This document shows positions 42,144 through 53,870 of a DNA stretch of 64,000 nucleotides, piece by piece. The position numbers and the translations under genes were made by a program. The stretch spans positions 372,001 through 436,000 of the forward strand of contig NC_033569.1 of assembly GCF_001680005.1 (NCBI RefSeq), in the 5' to 3' direction. How positions within the stretch are numbered: the stretch's first letter is position 1; every line of letters starts with the position of its first letter. Under the pieces are notes generated by a model. That model saw only the letters and a list, made by a program, of their open reading frames with translations. It did not search any database and was not told where the DNA came from. The DNA comes from Plasmodium coatneyi (Eukaryota; Apicomplexa; Aconoidasida; Haemosporida; Plasmodiidae).

Positions 42144-44530
42144 TTGGGGGGAAGGCGTGCTTGCTATATGTGTGCAGTTCTAAATTTGGAGTAGGAAAAT
42201 TTGCTTCCCCCTAACAGATAACGCCACGATGAGGTTACACTTTTTGAGTAGTGGTGGTAGATCATAACAGTGTGAGACTTTACGCTCGCTAGGAGTAAAT
42301 AAAAAGGGGGGTGCGTGAACAATCCGGTTGTCAGGATATGACATACCTGTGGTCTACCTAAGACACAATTTGTGCAGAAAAGTTGCCTCCTTTTTGTGAT
42401 AGAAATAAAAAAAAAAAAAAAAAAGAAAAAATCGGATCACCTCCCCTTTGCAGGATTCATTTTTCTAGCACATTCCTGCTACTCCTTTTTAACAATGGTT
42501 GTAAGCAGAATTCCACAAACGGGGGGCAGCGTCCCTGAGTAAGTCTTCCACTTTATCCCACTTGGAATGGTATAGACGTGATAGAACAGGCATAACAAAA
42601 TGGGAGCACATGAGCACAAATTATGCATAACAGCCTTATGTCAATGTAAAATTAGTGAACGCAAGACCGAGGCGACAGTTTACCTTTACGCATATCCATG
42701 TTGGAGATGCACCTCTTTTACCATTTTTCTCCCACTCATCTCACACCCTATTTTAGTTGCAACCGCGGATATGAGAACACTTGTCAATTTATCCCCGATT
42801 CGGTTCGTAATACCTTACAGCATTCCCTTATGTAACAAAATGACCCCATGGTCACTTCTTCATACGTAAAAAAAGGGTGTTCCCTCAGATGAGAGTAACA
42901 AAAAAAAAAAAAAAAAAAAAAAAGGAACGAATAACTGAAATAGTACATAATATACATTTTATATAATTGAACTTCTCACAGTGTACTTATGGAAAGTAGG
43001 AAAGAAGGGGTCTAAGGAAGTAGGAATAAAGTAACTTCTAAAATATAATATGGATTAAAAAGAAGGAAAAGTAGAAAGGCTCAATTAACATATAATATAT
43101 ATATATTTTTTTTTTAATATGAGTCATACATAATACATATATCTACATAGAAAAAAGGAAAAAGTAAGATAAAATAACAGAAAAATTCATTGTTACTACT
43201 GAAAAACAATGCACAAGAGAGGAGAAGAGGAGAGGAAAGGGATGGGGAGATTTATGACACACAAGCAAAGGAAAGTATTATTATTATATAAGGAATGTAT
43301 ATATGTACACATTTTTACTTCTTTCCTTTCTTTTCTTTTTTTTTTTTCTTTTTTTATTTTTATTTATTTCTTTTTTTTTTAAAAAAGGAAAAATGAACAC
43401 AGTTCTCTTTGTAATATGTCCCTTTTCATTGGTCACTTATTTTATAAGGGCTACGATCTTCCTTCCCCACTGAATGCACATAAGTATGTACACACACACC
43501 TCAGAAGAGGGATAGAATGTTCTCTCTGTATATATAAACTATAATGTATTTTTGTCATAAATTTTCCATAAAGAATGGATAGCAAAGAAATATATATATT
43601 AATAATATATGCAAGAATTCATATCTGAAAGGGAAAGTTACACTCCCTTTCCCATACTTATAATAACTAAGGCGCATAAATAATAATGCTCTATTATAAG
43701 AAATCCATCCCACAATATACAGTGATGTAGTATACAGATTAAAGGTGCGCGGTGAATTTTATACCTTCCTCCTTTATTTTGTTTTTTCAGTACACTTGTT
43801 TATACTTTTTACCTTAAATTATATATACATATAATTAATTTTGATGTATATATGTATGTATGTGTATATTATACTGTTTTATCTTTTAAAGAATTAAGAA
43901 ATATGTACACATGTGCTGAAAAGGGAAATAAATAAGGAATTTATATTTTTTGCCACTTCAATATATATGTTCATTAAAGGAACAAGAGAAATAACGTTAT
44001 ATGCATTTTGTATCAGCAGATATAAACAGGACAACCTTTAAAATATATACAGCACAACACAACTTTTAAAACAACCTTTTAACACAACCCACATTTTAAC
44101 ATATAAATTTACTATATATGAAGAATACATACATAAACCACGTCAGAAGCAGTAAGGAGAGTAGAAGGAACTCAAAAGAGTTTTCACTTTCTTTCCTTCT
44201 CATCCATTTCTTTGTGATGCATTGTGCGACTTCCTTTTTGGGCTTAATTCTTCGTACCTTTACTTCAGTGGAATGTGCATATATAATAATTTTGATGAAT
44301 TTGATGATTTTGATTCATATGTGTGCACAATCTGTTTCCGTTACCTCAAAAATTAATGAGTGCGTATTGTTCACAGAATAAAAATTTTATATTCATATTT
44401 TCGTAACAAACATAAAATTTGCATACTTCTCTTAAATTAATAGAATAGATATATATGAACAACCCTTTAAAAAAAGAGGGAGAAATTATATTATACACAT
44501 ATATAAGAAAATATACACCTATATAAAACC
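42144..44530. other. Intergenic
   Basis: 2.4 kb upstream of both the unknown gene (-) and a KIR (+). Poly-A at 42407-42423 and 42899-42923, TA-rich stretches near 43100 and 43840, pyrimidine tract at 43318-43380. The open frame at 42600-42869 is not supported by any motif. No telomere-type repeat here. Confidence 0.5.
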
Positions 44531-46264
44531 ATGTCAGAAACCGCACCAGCCGCACCACCAGTGGTAAGGAAAAATTTTGAGAAGAAGGGGGGGAAGAAGG
44601 AATTTTTAAAATTATATATCCTACCTATGTAAAAGTAGCTATGCACATATAATACACTTCATGTGCAATGTAAGGGGAATATAGGAATGTTCATATTCCT
44701 TTTAATTACATTTGCAGGAATTGGATCAGAAAGAATTACCATCGAAGAAAGATTTCTATGATAAGTTCGAGGCGGCTGAATGGACCGCATGTACCTCTGC
44801 TACTGGCGAGTCCGGCAACTTGAAGACTACATTGGAAGGAGCATTAGAGACTGCACTGAAGACTAATTACTCCTGGATTAGTGATTCGAAGGATAAAATT
44901 TTGCGTGCCTACTGTTATGCACGTAAGGAAAATGTACGTGGAATCCCTGAAAGTCAAGTTTGTACTTACTTTTACTTCTGGTTGGGAAATATATTCTTCG
45001 AGAAAGAAAGTAATGGGAACTTGAAAGAATTCGTAGAAAAAATTTACCAGGCACTGGGAACTCTTTTCACCGGAACTGAATGTAAAGTTAATTACGAGAA
45101 TGTTAAAAAACTCTTCTTCGATTTGATGAGAATAATATATGATTTCGATGGTGACTATAGTACCGTTGAGAATGGTGCGAAGGCCTGCAAAACCTCCTGC
45201 GATACGACATATACCCAGTACTTGAAGGAAGTTACTGCAGCATATAATGTTCTGGATGGACTCTGTACACTGTACTCCAATAATAATAACAGGTGCATGG
45301 ATTTTTGGCAGGGATTTAAAATGATAATTCCACGCAGACTGTCAGCACTGCAATCTATATTAACAACCGAACAGGAGGAAGAACAAGAAGAAAGTGCGAC
45401 ATGTTCCATGCCGTCAGGACCAATACCATCCACAACAACAATGGAAGAAGCCGTTCGTTCTGCTACCACCACCTCTTCCATCTCCTCCATCCTTGGCACT
45501 TTAGTAACCATAGGTGCCCCTTATTTATTATACAAAGTAAGCATCCAAAATTTTCAAAATTTAAAAAATAAAAAAAATTGAATCATTTAACAACATCACC
45601 CTAACAAACCACCTACCACCCTACCACCACACTAACAACCCACCTACCACCACACTAACAACCCACCTACCACCATACTAACAACCCACCTACCACCACA
45701 CTAACAACCCACCTACCACCACACTAACAACCCACCTACCACCACACTAACAACCCACCTACCACCCCTAACAACCCACCTACCACCACACTAACAACCC
45801 ACCTACCACCACACTAACAACCCACCTACCACCACACTAACAACCCACCTACCACCACACTAACAACCCACCTACCACCCTACCACCCCTAACAACCCAC
45901 CTACCACCCTACCACCCCTAACAACCCACCTACCACCACACTAACAACCCACCTACCACCTAACGACCTTCTTTTCCTTCAGTATAAACCATGGTCTTCT
46001 TGGTTTGGTAAGCACTCGTCTGCAGGAGGAAGTAACAGAAGAAGGGGAAGATCCATCGGGCAGAACTTCGACGAATTAACAGAAACTTCAACAATAGGCT
46101 ACAGAGAATGTTCAGGGGCAAATTCTACAATAGGCGCAGCAGAACATTCTACAATGCGTTCTACTGCATACACAGGGCATTCTACAAGGCGACCTAAAGG
46201 AAAAGCAGGAACAAATAATAATAATACACCCGGTCGTCAGAATATAGGTTATGGTCGCATATAG
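44531..46264 (+). CDS. kir: KIR protein (PIR superfamily)
   Basis: Three phase-0 exons, about 377 aa. Exon 1 (44531-44563) is MSETAPAAPPV. Exon 2 (44718-45536) starts ELDQKELPSKKDFYDKFEAA, has the core QVCTYFYFWLGNIFFEKES, the usual Cys spacing, and a stalk/TM reading SATTTSSISSILG then LVTIGAPYLLYK. Exon 3 (45983-46264) is the tail YKPWSSWFGKHSSAGGSNRR ending NIGYGRI. Subfamily of the KIRs at 24.5 and 62.2 kb. Intron 2 is almost entirely a 23-bp minisatellite. A second tail-like exon with an intact acceptor lies 470 bases downstream. Confidence 0.9.
45600..45965 (-). repeat. 23-bp intronic minisatellite, about 15 units
   Basis: Regular units of ACCACCACACTAACAACCC plus ACCT on the plus strand, with a few units shortened to CCACCCCTAACAACC. 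Fills intron 2 of the KIR at 44.5-46.3 kb. The regularity suggests recent expansion. Confidence 0.9.
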
Positions 46265-46400
46265 AACATTGAATTTAATGTTCACCCCGAGGAAGGAACA
46301 TGAATAACCCCAAGGTACTTAACTGTATAAGGGCAGAATGGTATTCCTTCCCACCTTTTTTTTTATTCTCTGCATTGCATAAAAGTGTTTATGTTCATGT

Positions 46401-46580
46401 GTAATTAATGCAAGTCAAAAAAAAAATTTTTTCTCAGTTCACGGACGAGTTGGGAAATTCTTTTTTATTGAAGATTTTTATGTTTGTTAAATTTTTTTTG
46501 TTATAGTTTTTTACGTTCATAAATTTTTTTATTTTCAAAATATTTTTCCTTTTTTATACATAAATACTTTTCTGAAAAGG
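46401..46580 (+). repeat. Shared KIR 3' element, diverged copy 2
   Basis: Downstream of the KIR stop: AAAAAATTTTTTCTCAG, TTCTTTTTTATTGAAGA, TTTGTTAAATTTTTTTTG in the same order as the element at 24.1 and 61.7 kb, with many differences. Confidence 0.5.
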
Positions 46581-46738
46581 TCCATACTTTCCTTTTTTTT
46601 TTTTTTTGTTCTATGAGCATAGTATTTTGTAGGAAAGCGCAGTTCGATATTCTGATAATAAGTATTTAATTTTATATTTTTCCATGTGTCCCCTCTCGTG
46701 CACATTAGCATATACCCCTTCTTTTTTTTTTTTTTTTT

Positions 46739-47022
46739 AGTACAAATCATTCTTCCTTAAGAAGCATAACCACTCTGGAAGTAATAGAAAAAGAAGATCC
46801 ACCATCCGACATGATTTGAATTCACCATTATAGGAAGACGACGACGACACACTCACAGAAAACGACACCTTAACTAAAACTTCATCTACTGACTTTTCAA
46901 CCACAGGTTCCACCCTAGCAGACAATTCTACCATCTATAATGAACAACCACGGCGACCACAACGCACAAGAGAAGCAAGGAATGTGCCCCACCGTGGGAA
47001 TATTGGTTACCAGAACATGTAA
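46739..47022 (+). pseudogene. Extra KIR tail exon with internal stop
   Basis: After a poly-T tract and an intact AG acceptor, a KIR tail reads YKSFFLKKHNHSGSNRKRRS, then RHDLNSPL followed by an in-frame TAG; reading on gives DDDDTLTENDTLTKTSS and the normal family ending NIGYQNM plus TAA. It lies on the same strand as, and just downstream of, the KIR at 44.5-46.3 kb, with no ectodomain exon of its own. It is either the relic of a second gene or a short alternative last exon of the upstream KIR. Confidence 0.7.
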
Positions 47023-47914
47023 CAACACACATTGTGTGGAATGTAATACATTGATTGGAATGTGTAATGTTCTCCCTCTGGGGGGAAGGACATTCATTAA
47101 TTACGGCGCATTATGAAAAGGACATTGGGTAAAGAGTCAAGAGGAAACATTGTGTATACGCATCCTACTGGCTCCTTAATTCCCTTCCTTCCCTTTTTTT
47201 CTATTTTTGCATCGTACATCTTAGGTAATTATTATTATATGACATAATATTCTGTTCCGCTACTTTTCTGTAATATTCCTTTGCTATACATTTCTGTTAC
47301 ATTTTTTTCTTTTTCCTTTCTTTTTTTTGTTGTGCCAGTGTTTGTCCTTATATAATATTGATTCTTTTTCGTATAAACACACACATTTGTGTGACATGGT
47401 AAAAAATTTGTGTAATTGTACACACAGTTCCTTTTTTTTTTTTTTTTTTTTGTAAGTACACACTCTTTTTTTAAGACACTTTTTTGTTTTTGCGGGGAGG
47501 AGATGCGCGCACATTTTGAAACACTTTTCTCAAATGTCCATAATTAAAATTAGAAAAGAGAAAATTATTAAGATAAAAAAAATTATGAAGGTAAAGAAAC
47601 CTATAACACAAAAAAATTTAACATATTATGGATCGTCAATAAAAAAATTTTACCAAACAAATCAAAATGAAGGGAAAAAATTTTTTCTCCTCCACTTATA
47701 TAAGGTACACATGAATGTAAAAAATTTAATAAAAAACGAAAAAAGAAAAAAAAAAAAGAAAAAAAGAAACAAATGATAAAAAACGTAGGGAAGAAAAAGA
47801 AAAGAATAAAAAAGGAATGGATGAAAAAAGTAGAGGCCCTTTTGCTTCCTATATTGTATAAACTGTGCGTGGTTATTTATGCCCCCCTGGGGAGGCAACA
47901 TTTTTTTTCACGTG
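47023..47914. other. Convergent spacer, low complexity
   Basis: Poly-T (47431-47450) and A-rich (47550-47820) stretches; open frames here are Lys or Phe runs with no domain. No gene seen. Confidence 0.5.
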
Positions 47915-48753
47915 TTACATGCTCCCATAAGCTATATTGTTCCGATGATGATGACCTGATGCACTATTATTGTTATTTGTTCCTGCGCTTCCTGTTCTTG
48001 TTCCTCTTCTGGGTGATCTATCATATATGCTAGACACTTCTGTGGAATCTGCTATGGTTGAATCAGCTGCGGAGACGTCCGTTAATGTGTTGAATTCATG
48101 CCTGATGGATCTTCTTCTTCTTCTGTTACTTCTTCTGTTACTTCTTCCGTTTCATCCATTTCCAGAAGTGTGGTTACCGAACCAAGAAGTCCATGGTTTA
48201 TACTGAAGGGAAGGAAAGGGTTAAAAGGAAGGGCTAGAATAGAAGGCTTAAGAAGAAGGAAGGGTTGTTAGGTGGGTGTTTGGTGGAAAGAAGGTTCTTA
48301 GGTGGTAGGGTGGTAGGTGGGTTGTGAGGTGGTAGGGTGGTAGGTGGGTTGTGAGGTGGTAGGGTGGTAGGTGGGTTGTTAGGTGGGTGGAAGGAAGGTT
48401 GTTAGGCGTAAACGGAAGGAATGGTTGTTAGGCGTAAACGGAAGGAATGGTTGTTAGGCGTAAACGGAAGGAATGGTTGTTAGGCGTAAACGGAAGGAAT
48501 GTTTGTTAGGCGTAAACGGAAGGAATGGTTGTTAGGTGGGTTGTTAGGGTGGTAGAAGGAAGGTTCTTAGGCGTGGTAGGTGGAAGTGTTGTTAGGTTGT
48601 TAGGGTGGTTGGTGGAAGGAAGGTTCTTAGGCGTGGTAGGTGGAAGTGTTGTTAGGTTGTTAGGTGCAAGGAAGGATGAGGGGGTGTAGGGTGAGAAGAA
48701 GGTTCCTTCCCCTTCCTTCTTTCTATTCCTTCCTTCCTACTTACCTCTGACAT
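47915..48753 (-). pseudogene. kir: KIR remnant: exon 1 and tail, ectodomain exon missing
   Basis: Exon 1 is intact at 48745-48753 (MSE, donor GTAAGT). The tail exon is intact in outline at 47915-48202 (YKPWTSWFGNHTSGNG to NNIAYGSM, CTTCAG acceptor) but carries an in-frame TGA right after SGNG. Between them there are only 540 bases, all minisatellite: intron-2-type GGTGGGTTGTTAGG units join intron-1-type pyrimidine sequence near 48700. The whole ectodomain/TM exon is therefore gone, the likely result of recombination between repeats of the two introns. Confidence 0.8.
48240..48680 (+). repeat. Minisatellites incl. five 26-bp units
   Basis: GGTGGTAGGTGGGTTGTGAG units, then five tandem copies of GGCGTAAACGGAAGGAATGG plus TTGTTA (about 48405-48530), then a two-fold GGTTCTTAGGCGTGGTAGGT block. 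They fill the space where a KIR ectodomain exon would be. Confidence 0.9.
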
Positions 48754-50248
48754 GGTTAATATGTGTATATTTTTTCTTTGTATATGTATAATGAATTTAT
48801 ATTAAAAACTTTCCTCTATATATTCGAAAAAAAAAAAAGAGAGGGAAGGAAGTATAAAGAATGTGCTAGTTCTATAATGATTATACTTATGAATATATGT
48901 CAAAATTTTGCACTTTTTATGCTGTGTGTGTGAAAAACCATACGTACACATATTACACTTCTAATTTCTTCGAAAATTAACAGAAAACACATTACACATA
49001 CATATGTGTACGTATACGTATCAGAATCATTACACATGTGTGACCAATACGAAGGTAAGAACAAATGTATTGAGTAAACAGAATAAGAAAAAAAAAAAAA
49101 AAAGGAAATGGTTAGGTTTCTTATATATTCCATACATATATCAATTATATATTATTCAAATGTGCAAAACTACTTCAGAACACTGCTATTACTATACACA
49201 TACTTCCTCTAATGTATACAATAAGGGGAGGGAGAAGGGGCGATAGCACCATTTCTTTTTTTGAGTAAGAAAAATTTGAGCATGTATTCTATTCATTTTA
49301 TGTTCTACTATTGCTAAAAAAAAAATTATTAATAATTTTTAAAGTACATGTATGTAGTGTAGTATAGTTCATATATGAAGAGTGCTTCTCCCTCCTTCCC
49401 TCAACATATGTGTACATTGTGCATATGAATTTATTCCATATGTAATAAGTAGAGTGTGCACGAGCTTAAGGAATTAAATGGGGGAAGGAAGGGAAGAAGG
49501 TATAATTAGTAACAATTAGATGAGTGTTATTTGTGTGAATAAGGAATATGTATACACATTCCTTATATAATAACATTTTACACTATACCTAATCCTCTAT
49601 TCAGGACTTCTCTGTAATAATAAAAGTTCCTTCTTTTCTTCCCTTTTTTCTTTTCTTTCCTTTTCTTCCTTTTCCTTCCTCCTTCTCTGTTCCATTCCAA
49701 TGTGCAACTTTATTGGGGGGGGCTTCATTCATTCGTACGCTCGTTCTTACCTTTAATTATATATGAGCACATATGTGATGATTTTGATGTACATATGTGT
49801 ATAGTGTGTTATCATCATTTGAAGAATTAAGGAATGTATATTGCTACAAGAATAAAAATCCCACATTTCACACTCACAAACCATCATAAAGCAAGCGAAA
49901 GTTCCCATATATTCCCTTTATACTGAATGTATGAACACATATTACAAGAGCAGCACACATTCTTAGTATAAATTCATTACATATTAAAAAGTGTATGAGA
50001 AACACAACGTTCTAGCATAAAATTCAAATTACATATACGAATAATTGTATACGGGGAAAAAAATTTCCACATAAATTCAATACATAAAGGAGATCATATG
50101 AATAACACAACTTCTAATATAAAATTCCACAGCATATACAAATATTGCACATATGTTGTGTTTGAACATATATAAAAGAAAAGAAAAACAACAGCACACT
50201 TTCTTAGTATAAATGTATTATATACACATATGAATATACACAGAGACA
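48754..50248. other. Divergent KIR intergenic region
   Basis: 1.5 kb upstream of a KIR remnant (-) and a KIR (+). AT-rich with ACAT/GTAT alternation and pyrimidine tract at 49630-49690. No telomere-type repeat and no gene seen. Confidence 0.5.
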
Positions 50249-51347
50249 ATGCCAGAGGTAAGAGTAACATTGAGGGTTATTTCCTTACCCCCTCCCCCAC
50301 CCCTTCCTCCTTCCCTGAACACTGTTCCTTCCTTTCCTTCACTACCTTCTTTGTAAAAGGACATTTGAATATTATGCATATAATATTTCATGTACGCATG
50401 GTGTGATTGTGTATGTGGTGTAGTGTAAAATGTATGAAAATATGAGAGGAATACATAGAAGTGCACATATATATATATATTCTACTCCACTCCTTCTTCC
50501 TCTTCTATCCTGCCAATTATATATATTTCTGCAGGGTACATTTCCACAAAGTTTACCTTCATATACTGATTTCTATAAACCATTTGAAGATAGCACAGAA
50601 ACATGTACAGATGATTGCAATGATAATATAAGTGGCCTTCAGGCATTAAATAGTACTATGGGAACCCATGCTGAGAAAATTATAAAGACCGTGCGCTGTG
50701 TGTGCAAAATGTATAAGAACAAAGAGGAGTTCAAAAGTGGAGCCTGCTATTTCCTCTACTTTTGGATAGGGCAACAATTATCTAAGAGTTTTTCAGATGG
50801 CCATTTCATGGGTAACCTAAATCATATTTGTTCAACACTAATGATGAATATATTTAATGATCATGGGTGTAAAAATATATGCGATAATATTCAGGATTCT
50901 ACTTTCAATGATAGAAAAACATTATTCGACTTTTACCATGACCATAGTACTCTACGAACAATGTTACAGTACAGTTGGCCAGAAGGCCTTGAGAAATGTG
51001 AAACGTACTTGCAGGACGTCCGTAAAGCATATGCTGATGTACAAACACACTGTTTAGCCAACGGAAGAAATGAATTCTGTAAAAATTTTTGGAATGGACA
51101 TAAGGACTCCATGGATAACAAACTACCAAAGTTGCAAGGTAAATTGGAAAAACTAAAATCAGAGACACTGAAAGCAAAACAAGAAAAACAATCCACACAA
51201 CTCAAACTAAATGACGCATTAAGTAAAGCGAGTGCTGCTTCTTCTCCTTCTTCTGCTTTTGGTACCTTAGCCTTCCTAGAATTACCAGCATTAGCATACC
51301 TTCTATATAAGGTAAAATTACAATTTAAAGTTGCAAAATATAAATAA
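50249..51347 (+). CDS. kir: KIR protein lacking a tail exon
   Basis: Exon 1 is 50249-50257 (MPE, donor GTAAGA); exon 2 starts at 50535 (GTFPQSLPSYTDFYKPFEDS). Core motif GACYFLYFWIGQQLSKSF, conserved Cys residues, a Lys/Gln-rich coiled stalk (LEKLKSETLKAKQEKQSTQL) and TM segment FGTLAFLELPALAYLLYK. The usual donor after LLYK (GTAAAATT at 51312) is present, but no YK/YT tail exon follows: downstream is C-rich minisatellite and then the 3' end of a minus-strand KIR. Read-through of the donor gives VKLQFKVAKYK and a stop, about 273 aa. It is a truncated gene, possibly still encoding a membrane protein. Confidence 0.8.
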
Positions 51348-51369
51348 TAGTACTTAATTATTTCCACCC

Positions 51370-51525
51370 TTAACCGCGTTCCTTCCACCTACCAACCCCT
51401 AACAACCCACCTAACAACGTTCCTTCCAACAACCACCCGTAACACCCCTTACTTCAACCTACCACCACCCTAACAACCCACCTAACAACCATTCCTTCCG
51501 TTTACGCCTAACAACCTTCCTTCTT
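51370..51525 (-). repeat. CCACCTAACAACC minisatellite at a KIR-KIR junction
   Basis: C-rich units on the plus strand between the tail-less KIR and the convergent two-domain KIR. It includes the TTCCGTTTACGCCTAACAAC motif, the complement of the 26-bp unit at 48.4 kb, so the junction joins sequences from two KIR introns. Confidence 0.8.
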
Positions 51526-53870
51526 CATCTGGATGATGATGAGGTATATGGAAGGGAATATTCTGACGAATATTCCGTTGTTGAGTCATCCTCAAACTCA
51601 TTAAATTCTCTCCTAAGGGACCTTTTACTTCTGCTTCTTCCATTTCCAGAGGAGTTATTCCCCTTAAAGAAGAAGAGGTGTGATTTATACTTGTAAAAAA
51701 AGTATGCCAATGTTGGTAATGCTATTGCGGCAAGTCCACCAGACACAGCACCAGGTACGATACCAGGATTATCAGCCTCTTCCCCTTCTTTTCTGTGACT
51801 ACCACCACCGTCACTCCCTCCCTTTCCTTCTACAGTTGCAGCTGAAAAATAAGTAAAGAAAATGAATAATACTAGCGTATTCACCTTTTCTTCCTCCTTT
51901 TTTCTCTTTCTTCCTTCCCTTCCTTTTCTTCCCCCTGGAGGAGAAGGAATGTTGTTCCTTTCCCTTCAGGAAGTGGGGAGGAAGTGTTTATTCCCTGTTC
52001 AGGGAAGAATGGAACAACAATTTCCTCCCTGAGGGAAGGGGAACAACCTTTCTAAGGGAAGAATTTTCTTCTCTTCCTTTTTGTTGGGATATGTACTTAC
52101 CTGCTACTACACCCGTGGTGGCACCTGATGTTCCTTCTGCAGGAGGAGTTTCTTGTTGAGGTTGCTCTGCACATAGGAAATGAAATGAAGGGAGGAATGT
52201 TTTAGTGTAATCAGGAGTCATTAGGCTCGACAGTGTTGTGGGGTGCACCCCTACCCCTGGAGCAACAGCATCTTCGGTCTCCTCTGCGTAGCTGCTGCCC
52301 GAGGTGCGCAGTTACTTTCATGTGCAGGCGTCGCCGTCTTACCTTCCAGTTCACATTTCAATCCTAGCACCTCTTTACTCTTGTAACCTCCATATGTCTT
52401 AGTGTATGCATTATACCATTCCTGCATTTTACTTCTCTCACATTTCTCATGTAATACATCATACGCTTTCTCAATATCCATGAGATGTGAGTAATAAGCC
52501 TTATTACACTTTTTTCCTCCTCCCTCTAATTGTGCTTTCAGGTTTCTTTGGTCCTTGCTGTAATCGAATATTGTTTTCAATGCTCCGAAGACTTCTCTAC
52601 TAGTAGAAGTGTACAGGAGTTTACATTTGTTCTCCTTTTCCTTATAATTTATTTGATTATAGAAAATATTCATAGATGATGCAAACTGGAAATCGGCCAA
52701 TTCCTTCGGCATCATTTCACCTACCCAATAGTAAAAATAATCACACCATCCTCCGTTCTTACGTATATGATCATTCATTTCATATATATAGCAGAATGCC
52801 CGTACAATTCTTTTAACAACATCCTCATTATTCTTAATATAATCCTTCAATTTACTCTCCAATTCATTCCAGCACTCTGTATTCCCATAACTTTCAGCCT
52901 TCTCATTTAACATATCATACTTCTCTACTGAAAGTAACTGCTTCAAATGCTTCCCCTGCAAAATTAATTAGCAGAATATGTATTCCTACGTATCCCTCAA
53001 CATGTATCCATTATATTATATGTAAAGTATTATATGTGTAATATTGGATTATTCATGTTGAATAGGAATTTACTGTTAATAGTCGTTCTGTTGTACCCAC
53101 TGTTCCAGCCTCTGCCCCACTAACATCTTCACATGGTAATTTCGCTAATTCCTTTTTCACCCTTTCTTTATCGGGAATTTTAAATTCACTACAATATTGC
53201 TTACTGTCACTATCACATATACGACCTAATTTATCATATGCATCCTCAGCATCTTTCTGACAGCGCCTATATTCATGACTACAGGAATATTTACTATTCC
53301 CCTGTTGTTTCGTCAGTGTTCCATAGTTATAGTCATAGTCGAATATTTTTTTCCTTTCGGTGAAAAAGTCTTCGCTTATACCATGGTATATATTAATGCA
53401 CTTCCATTTAGGCTGCAGTTCCTGCAGTACTGTATGAACTACCGAAATGGCATTTGTGAAACTTGAAGCTCCAAATTGTCCCCCTTTCATAATATTACCT
53501 AAGTAATAATATACAATATCGCAGCGTCTATTATATTCCTCCTGCCCCTCCTGCATTGTTAGTGCGTAACAGCAGGCTTTTATAATTGCGTCCTTATAAT
53601 TTTTTATTATACCATCATAGGTGTTCAGTGTATTTCTTATTCTTGCCCCTGATTGGCAGTGTACACTATTCGCATTCTCATCGAACTCTTTATATATCTT
53701 TTCTGAAGGTAATTCACCTACTTCCTGACCCTACAGAGGTAAATAGCAAAATATAAATGTATGTATTCCTCAACTCTCCCCTATATTATGGAAAAAGGTT
53801 ACATCTATATGGAATCATACTCTTTAAACAGAAAAACAGATTTACACCCTTTCCCTTTTACCGGTGCCAT
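51525..53870 (-). CDS. kir: Two-domain KIR with fused TM/tail exon and a 20-residue CD99 identity
   Basis: Five exons, 553 aa: 53862-53870 (MAP), 53074-53730 (domain 1, GQEVGELPSEKIYKEFDENA, RRCDIVYYYLGNIMKGG), 52343-52955 (domain 2, GKHLKQLLSVEKYDML, WCDYFYYWVGEMM), 52101-52166 (stalk, QPQQETPPAEGTSGATTG), 51525-51841 (stalk, TM and tail). The last exon begins TVEGKGGSDGGG; EGKGGSDGGGSHRKEGEEAD is, from memory, identical to human CD99 and, as in CD99, sits directly before the membrane. TM: AVSGGLAAIALPTLAYFFYK, followed with no intron by YKSHLFFFKGNNSS. Other KIRs split TM and tail exactly here, so the intron has been lost. The tail ends TSSSSR without the usual YxRM. Confidence 0.82.

Noticed and set aside
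42600..42869. 89-residue plus-strand open frame
   Set aside because: No motif, no splice partner and composition like the surrounding intergenic DNA.
45155..45511. 118-residue minus-strand frame inside a KIR exon
   Set aside because: Antisense shadow of the KIR ectodomain exon, which shows the family motif on the other strand.
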